DNA from: Macrostomum hystrix
Taxonomy: Eukaryota > Platyhelminthes > Macrostomidae
Assembly: GCA_950097015.1 (NCBI GenBank)
Contig: CATNEN010000001.1
Coordinates: forward strand, 15,431,001-15,495,000
Reading direction: 5' to 3'
Length of the DNA stretch: 64,000 nucleotides
Part shown: positions 1-10,549 of the stretch, in pieces
Position numbering within the stretch: the first letter of the stretch is position 1
How the letters are laid out: every line of letters begins with the position of its first letter
The notes under the pieces: generated by a model
What the model saw: only the letters and a program-made list of their open reading frames with translations
What the model was told of the DNA's origin: nothing
Database searches by the model: none
Translations under genes and position numbers: made by a program

Positions 1-720
1 ATTGAGCCGTCGGAAATCGCCGCAGGGACGCCAGCCTCCAGACGACTTCGGCACCATGTGGAGCGGTGATGACCAGGGGCTGTCGGACCGACGAATGATG
101 CCGAGCTGTTCCAGGGTACGGAATTCCGCTTTAGCTATGGCCAACTTGTCGGGTGCTAGGCGGCGTGCGCGGGCATGGGTTTGGGGGCCTTGCGTCTGAA
201 TGAAATGTTCGACGCCGTGGCGTGGTTGTGCCCGTTGAAAACTCGGCTCCGTGAGCGACGGAAACTCCGCCAGCAATGTACTGTACGGGTCGCGGGCGAC
301 GGCGGCCGCCAGCCGAGGTGCTGTGCCGCAACCGAGGAGCAGATGTGTGCTGGCCAGTGAGTGGGAGTCCAGTAGGCGGCGGTTAGGTAAGTCGACCAAC
401 AGTCCGTGGTGTAACAGGAAATCAGCGCCGATGAGGGGGCGCGACACTTCGGCAAGAATGAAAGGCCAGGTGCAGGTTCGAACGCCAAGGTCGAGAGTGA
501 TGGTGCGACTGCCAAATGTACGGATCGGGCTGCTGTTGGCGGCGAGGAGCGGTGGTCCAGGGGTGATTGTACGCGCATCGACCCCGGATGCAGTAAAAAG
601 ACTCACTTCTGCACCGGTATCCACTAGAAAACGCCGACCTGTGTGTATAAGCAAATAAGCAAAATATTGTTGTTCTCGCCGGTCGTCGAGGTGTTTATTG
701 ACGACCGGCCTGGCCGTTTC
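1..720 (-). CDS. Pol (protease and N-terminal reverse transcriptase) of CsRn1-like element, partial
   Basis: The minus-strand frame whose codons end exactly at positions 3..1 is open from the end of gag to the window edge, with no start codon of its own. It encodes an aspartic protease with the LVDTGAEVSLF active site around 595-635, a linker, then the first part of reverse transcriptase ending in PWSSPLHMVPKSSGGWRPC and a DFRRLN-like motif at the window edge. It overlaps the 3' end of gag in a different frame. The rest of reverse transcriptase, RNase H and integrase lie outside. No stop or frameshift is visible, so this copy may be fairly young. Confidence 0.82.
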
Positions 721-1423
721 CCTGGAACTTGCAGGGTGGCTCGCAACGGCGGGCCTTGGCACCAAACTTGCGATGGAAGAAACACAAGTCCTGTTGCTCG
801 TCAGAGGGTGGATGTCGGATGGGTCGACGTCTGTCGTCGCGGCGGTGTTGCGCAGCAGCGACTAAGGGCAGTTGTTCAGCCAGCTGGGCGGTGGCGATCA
901 CCGGCTGGGGGCGGCAGGCCCACAGCTCGTCGGCACGTTGTGCGACCGCCCTTGGATCGGCGAAATCGGCGGACACCAGCGCCAATCGGATGTCGCTTGG
1001 AAGCTGTTGGCGGAACAACTCCTCAAACAGCAAGCAGGGCCGGTGGTCGCCGAGCAAAGCGAGCATTTCGTCCATGAGCTGGGACGGTTTCCTGTCGCCC
1101 AACCCCGACACGCTCAATAACTGGCTGGCACGCTGCTGTCGTGAAAGGCTGTAGGTGTTGAGAAGGCGGGCCTTTAGCTTTTCGTATTTCTGGGCATCGG
1201 GGGCGTTCTCGAGCACATCTAGGAGACGCTCTGCTGTTTGCTGGTCCAATGCCGCCACTAGATGGCAGTACTTAGTCGTATCTAGGGTGACGTTCCGGAG
1301 GCTAAACTGCGCCTCGGCTTGGATGAACCAGGCGCGTGGTTGTGAAGTCCAAAACGCTGGAAGCTTCACGGTGACAGCAGATTCGGTCATCCTCAAGCAG
1401 TCGGTTGAGGACGTCGGGCTCAT
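695..1423 (-). CDS. Gag polyprotein of CsRn1-like gypsy element
   Basis: Structural capsid/nucleocapsid protein that packages the element's RNA in cytoplasmic particles. The 242-residue frame begins at the ATG at 1421-1423. The N-terminal part carries the VTVKLPAFWTSQP type motif common to this gypsy branch, followed by a helical capsid-like region. Near the C-terminus is a zinc knuckle of the C-H-C-C kind (CFFHRKFGAKARRCEPPC) instead of the usual CCHC. This knuckle is the diagnostic feature of the CsRn1 clade (established knowledge). The frame has no internal stop. It overlaps the pol frame at its 3' end, so pol is presumably expressed by frameshifting. Clade placement rests on motif recognition only. 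Confidence 0.82.
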   Translation of the reverse strand: MSPTSSTDCLRMTESAVTVKLPAFWTSQPRAWFIQAEAQFSLRNVTLDTTKYCHLVAALDQQTAERLLDVLENAPDAQKYEKLKARLLNTYSLSRQQRASQLLSVSGLGDRKPSQLMDEMLALLGDHRPCLLFEELFRQQLPSDIRLALVSADFADPRAVAQRADELWACRPQPVIATAQLAEQLPLVAAAQHRRDDRRRPIRHPPSDEQQDLCFFHRKFGAKARRCEPPCKFQGNGQAGRQ

Positions 1424-1668
1424 CAATGTAGAGGATCAGAACTCTAGCATATATTTGTGGGTAGCTCTCTAGCTTGCGAGCAGAAAGTTAAACAACAAAA
1501 CTCGCGCGACAAGTGCCTTCATCTAAGTCGCAACTGTTCGTCAGACTAAGGACCATAGACGATAACTAAGTCAACAAGGGTTTGGGGAAACGATGGCGAT
1601 CAAGTGGCCTGGCAAAGTACTGGCCGAAATCTTCGCTTTTAGGTCCGCTACAAGCTTGTGTTTTTGTG

Positions 1669-1960
1669 TTTGTGTTTTACTCTCTAAAATCCCGCCAACT
1701 TTCTCAGAAGCGTTATTGGATATCCACTTTTTTACCTAGTTCTATGGCATGAGTATCTATTGTACCCTTCTCGTTCATGTAAAACGTAATATTTCCACTG
1801 CTGTACGGGTTCAACCAGTTGACCATGTAAAAACTGTCTATGAAACAGCGCTTGAGTGGAGATTGCTGCTCAGAAGCTTTATCTTCTCAATATTCATCTC
1901 AATAATATTCTCAAAATTATTCTCAAAGTCTTCTCAATCTTCTCAATATTAACATTACGT
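1669..1960 (-). pseudogene. LINE reverse-transcriptase C-terminal remnant, unit 1 copy
   Basis: This stretch is a close paralogue of 27460-27750. Read on the minus strand, both carry fragments of the region just after the catalytic core of a LINE reverse transcriptase: an IEK-[TI]-K-LL segment and then a VEPVQQWKY segment. In this copy the downstream part is frame-broken and cut off by the gypsy element at 1668. It is not expressible. Confidence 0.6.
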
Positions 1961-3049
1961 TGTGGGCGGAACGTTGCCGCCAGTCATGTTTGTCCAGGTC
2001 CAGGTCCAAAGGTCCGAAATTCTAAAGTTATATTTTTTGCTATATTATGTATCGCGAATTATGCAATTATGTATTTATGAACGGCAAAACTATGTATCTA
2101 GGGGCTTGCTTTGGCTTCCGACCTAAGTCATCAGGCAGTTACTCTGAGGGATGACTCAGCGCTCACACACCCACCCAACTCCACTTTTGGTATACAAGTC
2201 GGGACTTTCAATTGTTTTTAAGCAATGACTAAGTTTACTACCTTACTGTCTCACTTACGCCATGTATATTAGCGAAGGATACAAAGTGCAAGTGCACGAT
2301 TTCAACGCAATCTGGTAGTTTCACTGGCATGCTCACTTGTCCTCATAACTTGTAACTCATCCGGCAGCGTCAGCCTCAAAGCTGGGGTTCTCCTGACTTC
2401 AATTTAAATGTGCAACAGTGGACAAAATCCACTGTTGAGAGGTCAAGTCAGCGTGAGGAAAGAGACCAAAGGGGTTATGCTAGGCTTCGAAAAGTTCATT
2501 AAAGTCAAGGTTGACTGATCTGGTTGACGCGGCTGGTTCAGGACTGTTGTGACGACTTAGTGAAGAAGCCCAATGGGAAGAAGGCAGGGAAGGAGGGGAG
2601 GAGGATCAGTGAAAGAAAGGATGTGGTTCTATTGGTCCCAGAGTAGCCAGTCCGACTCGTAGCCACGAGCATGCCTAGTTTTTGTGCCTAGCCCAAGCAG
2701 TGCTCGAACTCGACGATGAATTCTAGTTAAGGAGAAACTAGATGTACCCATAATCGGCAAAAGCAAGGTAAAACTGCATACTATCGTAAGAAGCGTAGTT
2801 GACTCCGGGCTTTGGCAGCAGTGGATGGAACAGTCCAGCCTCCTATCCGATAATTGCGGAAAGGCTATGAGGCGAAGCGGTGGTTGCGCCACCACTCAGT
2901 GCGCCTGCGTTGCCGCAGACATTTGGAGACGTGGCTACCCGGAGTTTACCGCTCCAAGTTTAGTACTCAGTTCCTGACAAGGCTTAATCGATTCTTAATA
3001 AGTCTCAAAGTCTGAGGTCTTGAGTCTAAAGTCTTAAGCCATAGTGCAA
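1961..3049. other. Unit 1 spacer, paralogous to about 27760-29520
   Basis: No gene seen. The stretch aligns in order with 27760-29520, and its last 350 bases or so align with 49160-49490, showing it is part of the triplicated unit. Short frames here are not shared between copies and look spurious. Confidence 0.6.
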
Positions 3050-3560
3050 TAGTCTTAATCTACGAGATTTGCAGTCTTAATCTATTTGCAGTCTTATTCT
3101 ATTTGCAGTCTTAATCTATTTGCAGTCTTAATCTATTTGCAGTCTTAATCTATTTGCAGTCTTAATCTATTTGCAGTCTTAATCTATTTGCAGTCTGTAT
3201 CTATTTGCAGTCTTAATCTATTTGCAGTCTTAATCTATTTGCAGTCTTAATCTATTTGCAGTCTTAATCTATTTGCAGTCTGTATCTATTTGCAGTCTTA
3301 ATCTATTTGCAGTCTTAATCTATCTGCAGTCTTAATCTATTTGCAGTCTTAATCTATTTGCAGTCTTAATCTATCTGCAGTCTTAATCTATTTGCAGTCT
3401 TAATCTATTTGCAGTCTGTATCTATTTGCAGTCTTAATCTATTTGCAGTCTTAATCTATCTGCAGTCTTAATCTATTTGCAGTCTTAATCTATTTGCAGT
3501 CTTAATCTATTTGCAGCCTTAATCTATTTGCAGTCTTAATCTATTTGCAGTCTTAATCTA
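3050..3560. repeat. 17-bp minisatellite (TTTGCAGTCTTAATCTA)n, unit 1
   Basis: About 29 tandem copies of a 17-bp monomer with few variants (TGTATC for TTAATC, TATC for TATT). The array is interrupted by the mariner at 3569-4534 and resumes at 4550. Shorter versions occur at the matching place in unit 2 (about 29555-29690) and unit 3 (50298-50375), so the array expanded in unit 1 after the units separated, or shrank in the others. Confidence 0.95.
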
Positions 3561-3568
3561 CCCATCTA

Positions 3569-4534
3569 CCCGGGTGGCCCATGCGTTTAAGGACAACCTT
3601 AAAAATAAAAGAAAACAAAGCCAGCGGTAGCTAGAGCATAATAGTTTTGGTCATAGACAAAATAGTATCTATATAGTCTGTAGCTGCCGCGAAAATTTTC
3701 GGCAACTTAGCATTAGCCATGAATCGCGCTAAACGTTTGATGGTGGTAGACCAGCTCGCGCGGGGGGTATAAGCCCAGCACAGATAGCAGAGAACCTCAA
3801 TGTTGCAAGGTCGTTTGTTTACGCCGTCAAGAGCGACATTGAAGAAGTTGGAGCTGCTGCGGCAGTTGAAAGGAGACTCCAGCTCTGCTGCGGAGGAACA
3901 CCGCTTCATGCCTCGCCAGCAACATGCCAAAGGTGCCATGTTTCTCGGTGTCGTGGCTTCGGACGGCAGGGTGGCTCCCCCGATCTGGAGTGAAAATCAA
4001 CTCAGCCGAGTACATCCGCATGCTGCAGGATCATGTACTGCCATGGATTCGACACAACTTTGCCCCAGGTACGTTTGTTTTTCAGCAGGACGGCGCTCCT
4101 GCCCACACGGCTGTCGCTACTCAAGAATTTCTTCGCCGGGAGCTCGGCGAGGACTTCTGGGATGCGACCACTTGGCCACCATCGAGTCCAGACTGTTCCC
4201 CTCTCGATTACTTTGTGTGGAACAACGTGGCCCGCGTTGCATGTTTAACAAATTATGCTACCGTGGAGACTCTCCAAGTTGCTGTTAGTGCTGCCTGGTC
4301 AGCTCAGGGCCCTGCCGTCATCAGAGGTGCCTGTACCAAGTTTCGGTCTCGAATTGAAGCCGTGTATGCAGCGGAGGGGGGCTACATTGAGTAAATGTTA
4401 TTTTTAGTTGCCATCTAGACATTATGGCGGTCAGTTAAAATGTTAAAGTTTTCGTTTGTTGGTTGTTTTTATATTAAAAATGTATATACATTTGATCATT
4501 TTTAAGTTGTCCTTAAACGCATGGGCCACCCGGG
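3569..4534 (+). mobile_element. Mariner-like DNA transposon, internally deleted, inserted in the 17-bp array
   Basis: The element is about 966 bp, bounded by inverted repeats of roughly 30-38 bp (CCCGGGTGGCCCATGCGTTT and its complement) and flanked by TA at 3567-3568 and 4535-4536, the target duplication of the Tc1/mariner superfamily. It sits inside the 17-bp minisatellite. Beyond the right end, TACCCGGGTACCGGGTA suggests a short duplication of the terminus. Confidence 0.88.
3760..4394 (+). pseudogene. Mariner-like transposase, deleted and frameshifted
   Basis: A DDE/D transposase would cut and paste the element by binding its terminal repeats. Remains of a helix-turn-helix (SPAQIAENLNVARSFVYAV) lie near 3768-3830. 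The sequence then jumps directly into the C-terminal half of the catalytic domain, so the region with the first catalytic Asp is missing. The second Asp is present in VFQQDGAPAHTA (about 4080-4115) and the third in PPSSPDCSPLDYFVW (about 4180-4225). The reading frame changes near 3985. The two remaining Asp are about 33-34 residues apart, in the mariner range. Not functional. Confidence 0.8.
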
Positions 4535-4547
4535 TACCCGGGTACCG

Positions 4548-4645
4548 GGTATTTGCAGTCTTAATCTATTTGCAGTCTTTATCCATTTGCAGCCTTAATC
4601 TATTTTCAGTCCTAATATATTTGCAGTCTTACTTTATTTGCAGCT
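4548..4645. repeat. 17-bp minisatellite, continuation right of the mariner
   Basis: Five or so more divergent copies of the TTTGCAGTCTTAATCTA monomer resume directly after the transposon. This shows that the transposon split a pre-existing array. Confidence 0.9.
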
Positions 4646-5636
4646 CGGTAGTTCATGCCTACCGTTCGATAATTTATGCCCTCTCTGTATAATTAATACT
4701 TTTCTACAATTTTTCATGCTTCACCTTGATAATCCATGCTACCCCTTCGATAAATCATGAAACCCTCTCAAATAAATCATCCAGTCGTCTTGTAAAAATA
4801 GCTTTAGCCTCAAAGTACTGTTATTCCCTGGAAATCGCATCCCTTGTGCTGGAAAATCTTATGCTATCTCTTTAAGACAAGACGATAATCCCTAGATATC
4901 AAATGCTTTCTCACAAAAATTCCTTGCAAATTAGTTGATATCTCATACTTCTATCCATTAATATCTAGTTCCAAATTCCTTAGTTTCATGTTCTCCTTCG
5001 AATTATTATGCTTCCAGAATATGAAACAACACAGATTGCTTCCATGCTCGAAAAAACGTAGATTAAAAAGCAATAATAATGCTATTGGCCAGGATTAAAA
5101 TATATATTTTCTCCTAGTTTTGAATCTAATAACGATTTCAGCTATGCTCGAAACACTTTTCTAAGCTTTCGAAAAATGCAAACAGCTACGCATGCTTGCT
5201 TAACTAACCTTCATTTAGTTTGGAATTGAAAACGCTTGAAGAAAATACTCGAAAAATGTTAGAACTTAAAATAAATACCGCTTTTAGCTGTGCTCAACAT
5301 TTTTTCATTTAGTTGTGAATCTGATAACGCTTGCAGCTATGCTCAAAGAACCTTTCCCTAGTCTTCGTATCGAAAATCACATACTGCTACACTCGAGAAA
5401 AACCCAATTCTCTTCTCACAGCGAGTAGAGTAATGATTAAGCTGACTAATATTTGCTTTTACAGTATCTAATTAAAAGCGCTTAAACCTTATTATGTCTA
5501 AAAAAACTAAAAATTGATATATTATTTTTTCTGTTCAAAGACAGATAAAAGAAACAGTATCAAAACAGATGCAGTAAATTGACCTGCATTCGGCAAAAAA
5601 TAAAAGTACGAGTACTTTGCTTCGAAGCTAGATTAC
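4646..5636. repeat. AT-rich degenerate satellite-like DNA, unit 1
   Basis: No gene. The first 400 bases carry a degenerate monomer of roughly 20 bp around TCGATAATTCATGCTTCCC. Then come looser repeats built on GAATCTAATAACGATT and CAGCTATGCTC. It aligns with 29700-30600 (unit 2) and 50380-51200 (unit 3). Confidence 0.7.
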
Positions 5637-5995
5637 AAGAAAGCGGAACAATGATTGAAGTCGAGACAAGGTTTGACAACATATAGGCTGCAGTTTTCAG
5701 CGACAGATAGGAGGAGGAGAGGTCTCGCTTGCATTGAGCATCATAAAAGCCCAATCATTGAAATCAGCAACGAGCTTACGTGCGTTTTACTTGTTCAAAT
5801 CGAAACGCTAAATCAGCTAAGAGACCTATACCACTATCGCAGTGACAGCAGTGACACAATCCCATTCAACTGGCGGTATCGGGCCCTCTGTTCTGTGCTA
5901 CTAACGCACGCGCGGAAGAGAAAAAGCACCGATGCAATCTCAAAGCAACTGAGAGTTTTTAGCCTTATTATAAAAGAAGAAAAACTGACTTTAAA
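5637..5995. repeat. About 400-bp dispersed block, copy 1a
   Basis: One of six copies of a conserved block, two per unit: here, 11870-12290, 30612-30990, 35345-35790, 53225-53660 and 57340-57760. It starts near a GATTGAAGTCGAGACAAGG-like segment and contains repeated GTGACGCAAT-type motifs and a GGCGGTATCGGG segment. Function unknown. This copy has diverged motifs (GTGACACAAT). Confidence 0.75.
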
Positions 5996-6392
5996 AGTAT
6001 AGCAGAAAATGACTGCTTTTTCGAATATTTAATGCCTTTAGAATGAAGCAAATGATTAGAAATTTAACGTGTACCATCTTGAAAAGAATGCATATCTTGT
6101 ATATTATTAAATAATAGATTAGTATTTAATTAATTAAAATGCTCAGTTATTCAACTCAAATCACCAGGATGGACAGGTTGGAAGAGAATATTTAAATACT
6201 AAATTATTTTATAATTAAAAGTTGCGTTACTTCAGTACGTAGGATATAATTAATGGGACCGAACATATCCACAAAGTCGCCCTTAAACCCAATTACCGTG
6301 TGCAGTTCAAAAGCTGCATTCCATAAAAAACTTTGGTTTTCACAGAGAGCGGCCAAAGTCGAAAGCTGCTGTCAGCGACGACTCCGAACGGG
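5996..6392. other. AT-rich spacer, no gene seen
   Basis: Low-complexity AT-rich sequence. The first part matches sequence after the other 400-bp blocks. Nothing coding is recognised. Confidence 0.5.
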
Positions 6393-6524
6393 GGGCGGCT
6401 GCTGCTAGCGCGGCAAGCGACTTTTGCAACCCCAACCAACGGGCGGCTGCTGCTAGCGCGGCGAGCGACTTTTGCAACCCCAACCAAGGGGCGGCTGCTG
6501 CTAGCGCGGCGAGCGACTTTTGAG
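6393..6524. repeat. 48-bp GC-rich repeat, three copies
   Basis: Copies begin at about 6393, 6441 and 6489 with GGGCGGCTGCTGCTAGCGCG followed by GCGAGCGACTTTTG. It is a GC-rich island in AT-rich surroundings. The repeat keeps an open frame on both strands, which is a by-product of the 48-base period. Confidence 0.9.
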
Positions 6525-7929
6525 AGGGGGCTGGTCGGGAAGGCCAGTAGCTTCAGCTGACTGTTAAACGGGACTTCATCTCGCTGCTTTTATATATTTT
6601 TATTAATTAAAACTAAAGTACTTGTCTTCGTTCCTCGAACCCAGTTTCTGTTTAAGGCAGTGTTTTCACACTGTACTCTTTAAGCACTCTTAAGTACTCT
6701 GGTACTCTTTAAGGGCGTAGCAATAGAGTACTCTGGTATTCTTTTAAACTGCGTACTTTAAAGTAGGCAAGTACTTTTTAAAGTGCAACGCATTTCATCA
6801 TCAATCCTAATTTTGTACTATATGAAAGTCTCAATAATCGCTGGTACAACGTAAAATTATTATATTTATTATATGTAGTCTTCGGCAAAGGTCTCGCGCC
6901 GATAAAAAAGTAATAATGTTTCGAAGTCTGAAACTTAGATATCCATAAGCTTTTTTTTCCAATTACAGATGCAGCCCTAAACGAAATACTGTAGAAAGCA
7001 AACAGTTTTGCAACACATAAAAACCCTAAAAATTCTAAACTATTGTAAACTACTTAGACGCTAAGTTTTTTTGTTACAGATGTCCTGTGCAACTAAGTAG
7101 TTATAATTTACTATTCATTAATTTTTTTATCATAAAGTTCCACTAAATAGACTTGAAAATCGAAGCCAGTAACATGAATTACCACTGTATGCAAAGGTCT
7201 CAGAAAAAATACTAATAATACTATACTCGTAATAGAAAATCTTAGACATTCTGTATATTCGGATTACAAATTTTAAAGAGAAAAATCGGAAAAAAATACA
7301 ATATATGCTATTGGTGGAAAAATACCATGTAATCAATATATTTAGAATTCGATAAAAAAACAATAAAATCTTGTTTATTAATTCTTGTGCAACTGGGCTA
7401 AGTAGCATAGCTGGCAATGGTAATAATTACAAAGTTGAAAGTGAACATGCTACCTCAATTAATTAAACATTTACGTAAAAATAATCTTAAAAGTAAGAAC
7501 AGTTCTGTTCACTATAATTTAAAAAGAGATTTTCCAAGACATTAAGCATTTCAAATGTATAGTTTAATACCCACAGGTACGTAAAACCACCTGCAACTTT
7601 GCAGTGAAATGCATTGCCATTCAATACAAGTTACCCAACATTAGGTAGGCCTAGCCGGATCATTTAGCTAAGTCCAAAATTAGACACTGCAGCTTTAAAA
7701 AAATGCAAAACAAAACAAATCAACCAATCAATATCAAAATCAATGTTGAGAGAAAAATACTGCTGTGTCAAAAACAAAAAGCGTTGAAAATTTAACTAAC
7801 CTCATGGTACAATGAGACTTACAAAGCAAACAACAATATTTTTATAGAAATTTTACACAGTAAAAATATTTTACACTGTGGAGGTTAATCAATGCTACTC
7901 ACATTTTTAAGGACTTTCACTGCACAGTT
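6525..7929. other. AT-rich region, no gene seen
   Basis: About 1.4 kb of AT-rich DNA with no recognisable coding region, no clear tandem repeat and no counterpart in units 2 or 3. Confidence 0.5.
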
Positions 7930-8225
7930 CACTGCTATGAGCCAGACAATTATGCTCACCAGTTGTACAAGACCCTAGTTGAAACTTCAGTTAGCGCGCG
8001 TGTCACTAGAGAAAAAGCCCAACGTAGACAGAAACGCTACTATGACCGGTCCGTGTTTCAATCCAGTTACGAAATAGGTGAATTGGTGTGGGTGCTGAAT
8101 CCCAACCACAAAGGAATTAGACCCGTCAGTTTGGCATGGACCGTACCGTGTAGTCCAGAAAATTTCGGAGAGAAACTACCGGTTAGTTCCCGAAATCAAC
8201 TGTGCCAGTTTGCAATATAAGCTAC
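7930..8225 (+). pseudogene. Gypsy integrase C-terminal fragment
   Basis: The plus strand encodes a piece of a gypsy integrase C-terminal domain: a basic helix (RQKRYYDRSVFQ), a GELVWVL strand, then KGIRP. After a frame change near 8140 comes GPYRVVQKISERNYRL, the GPY/F module that binds DNA or chromatin. The catalytic core is absent. Integrase would normally insert element cDNA into the genome; this is only debris. Confidence 0.75.
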
Positions 8226-8584
8226 CGAATCCGAGTCACAATATTTATAATGTTGACAAACCGAAGCGCTGCATGCGCTAGCTGAATAATCCTAAGTCAT
8301 GTCATGTTAACTGACCAACAACGTTAAGGGCCAGTGCCAACAACAGCGGTCTATTTATTAGGCACAGACTTGTCTATGGAAGTACTTATGCCTCGGTGGT
8401 GATTAAACACTGCTAGAGAGAGAGACAGCACACGAGGGATAGGAAGAACGATATCATAGAATGTAACGAGGTCTAAAACATAAAAGTGCAACCGCAAATC
8501 CAACACTGCCCCCCTCAAACAGACAGACAAATATTGTTGTAATACCTAGCAATTTCATTTAGCAATTACAGTACCCCATTACAA
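8226..8584. other. Possible gypsy LTR or untranslated debris
   Basis: The stretch lies between two gypsy pol fragments of opposite orientation. It contains a GA-rich patch near 8412-8440 and a C-rich end near 8505. I could not find a matching second copy or defined termini. Confidence 0.3.
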
Positions 8585-8783
8585 TTACAGTACGATGTCG
8601 TAGTCATACGCCGATAACCGAAGTGCCCACCGAGTCAGTCTGGCAGACACAGTCTTAGGCAGATTTTTGCTCGGGTTCAGGATGTACCTTAGGGGTTCGT
8701 GGTCGGTTTGGATAGTGAACTTCTTCCTCAGCAACATCTTCCTGGCTCTGATTTCAACATCTTCCTGATTAGGATTGTAGTAT
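8585..8783 (-). pseudogene. Gypsy RNase H fragment, opposite strand
   Basis: The minus strand reads KFTIQTDHEPLRYILNPSK, then RLTRWALRLSAYDYDI, then a stop at 8585-8587. This is the C-terminal half of a Ty3/gypsy RNase H, which degrades RNA in RNA-DNA hybrids during reverse transcription. Everything else of pol is missing. It faces the integrase fragment at 7930-8225, so at least one inversion or two insertions happened here. Confidence 0.8.
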
Positions 8784-9062
8784 AGGCCTAGCTGGCGCAG
8801 TCGGTCGGAGAGCCCAGGAGGCAGACGGAAGAGCGGCGTGCCGAGCAGTCCTACGAGCGTAGTAGCGAGGAGGTACAGTCACCAACCCGTCGGCTGCGAG
8901 GCGCCCCGGTTGATCTCAGCCTTACGCCACGGGACGCTGGCAGTGACGATTCGACGGCAGTTGACTGCGGCCAGTTTAGTGCAACCAGTAGAGCATCGTG
9001 AAGAGACCTGATTGACAGCGGGTGAAGCCGGGTCCGTAGGCGCGTCATTAGGCGGGAAGTAG
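8784..9062 (+). other. GC-rich leader-like fragment with a primer-binding-site-like start
   Basis: Begins with TGGCGCAGTCGGTCGG at 8793, resembling a gypsy primer-binding site, followed by 270 bases that are much more GC-rich than the surroundings. It could be the 5' leader of a plus-strand gypsy element. No Gag frame follows. Confidence 0.4.
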
Positions 9063-10214
9063 TGGCGAAGTGCTAAAATACAGTCTACTAATGCTAAATA
9101 CTAAATGCGTTTACGCAACGAAAATATTTAAACTTTCTAAATGCATTTCTGCGCAAAAAAGTGTTCTTTTTTATTTATTGCGACCGGGCGTTACATATAT
9201 TTGCCGGTATTGTGTGAACGATAGGCTATTCTTCATGCGTATGACGGACAGTCTCCTTGTTTCATCTTTCATGGTGCATTGTGCTTTTATTCCCATTGAC
9301 AAATATAGTTAAATTTGTTGTTCGGCCAGTGAATTGTGTCATTTAGACTTTTTCGTTGCCAGTTTTTGGACTTTGATTTCGAGACTATTTGAACTTTTGT
9401 CGCGCTTGTTTCGTCTGCTCGGTGTTGCTGAATAATTGCCTAATGTTTTTATTTCTCGTGCTAATAGTAATTGCTGTAGTTCGTGATCGCCAATATTCAG
9501 TCAATATGTTTCTATTCATGTGAAATCGTCAGTCCCAGGGCGTCGGCCAAAGATCCAATTAACTTTCTTTTTGAGAAGAGGCGAGTGTGACCATGTCATT
9601 TATTTCGTTATTGTATTTTGTCGTTATTTGTCTAGGAATTTTTAGTTTCTATGTGAATTACATTTTTGTATTCTTAGTGAATTTTGTCTGTGTAAGGTCT
9701 CCTGTTTATCTATATTAAATCTATTACAGTACATATTATTCATTATTTATGCAAGTATTGGAAGTCCGGCTGTCGCATACTATATTCCATGTATCTGCGC
9801 GCCATATTTAACATCTAATTCGCTGCGTATTTCACGCCACGGCCTAGCCAGTGGTGTTAGACGCATATTGGACGCTAGAGTGTAAATAGAGACTTCTACT
9901 AGACAAGGCAATCTAAATAAATTTCGCAGGTTAGGACCGAGATAATAATAATAACTAGACAGTCCACCGCCGCTACTCAAATCCAACCATATTCTTGTCT
10001 TACTCTTATTAAGTTAATTGAGCCATCCAGTCCTTGAGTGTTACAACGCAATGCTCGATAAAAAATTGCGACCGCTTCGAAAATACATTCTAACCAATTC
10101 CGACAAATATTGATATCCCTCGATAGTTTACGTTTTTATCAAGAATTCAATGCTTTCTCCATAAAAATACGATTTTCTCATAATTTTGATTCCCTAAATC
10201 ATTCATGCACCCCT
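9063..10214. other. Unit 1-specific DNA, then start of satellite-like DNA
   Basis: Positions 9063-10040 are T-rich and absent from units 2 and 3. No gene is recognised, though leftover LTR sequence is possible. From about 10047 the sequence aligns with 36050 and 51425, the shared AT-rich satellite-like DNA. Confidence 0.45.
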
Positions 10215-10549
10215 TGTGACGATGTGACTATTTATTTTTTGTTTAATTTAACTTTCTTAGAAACCTGGCGCAAAATTTAAATATAACTTGAAAGACGGTT
10301 TGTGGCCGAAGTGCGAGCGTCGTCAGGGAGAAATATAGCTAAAGTCTAAGGAGTACAGACATTTTAAATAATTAGGTCATTTTAATTAGCTGGAGACTAA
10401 CCACATTGGAGTCGAGAACAAGTAACCGGGACCCTGGTGCTGCCGCTGACAAGGCGTGGTTGACTTTAGGAAATCGTTTTTGGTCTTGTATAATTTTTTC
10501 TTCTGACTTCTGGGAAAACTCGTCTGCACACGAACTCTAGTTCGTCACA
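10215..10549. mobile_element. Solo LTR with 4-bp target duplication
   Basis: A 335-bp insertion begins TGTGACGA and ends TCGTCACA, a perfect 8-bp inverted terminus with TG...CA ends. It is flanked by CCCT at 10211-10214 and 10550-10553. The matching positions in unit 3 (about 51580-51600) read straight through without it, an empty site. This is the expected product of recombination between the two LTRs of a retrotransposon. The parent family is not identified. Confidence 0.88.

Larger units (their letters stand above)
1..1668 (-). mobile_element. CsRn1-like Ty3/gypsy retrotransposon, 5' part (gag and start of pol), runs off the window
   Basis: Two overlapping frames on the minus strand encode Gag and then protease plus the start of reverse transcriptase, in the order normal for a Ty3/gypsy element. 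The element continues beyond position 1. At its 5' side, sequence paralogous to 27460 onward (a LINE remnant) resumes near 1669, so the element seems to have landed in that remnant. The stretch 1424-1668 should be leader and LTR, but I could not recognise LTR ends or a primer-binding site there. The second LTR is outside the window, so element age cannot be judged. Confidence 0.8.

Noticed and set aside
3050-3560. Regular short repeats resembling a CRISPR array
   Set aside because: Head-to-tail 17-bp monomers without unique spacers, in a eukaryotic context; the same holds for 16828-17352 and 51955-52460.
6333-6560. 75-codon frame over the 48-bp repeat
   Set aside because: The repeat length is a multiple of three and free of stops, so both strands are open by construction.
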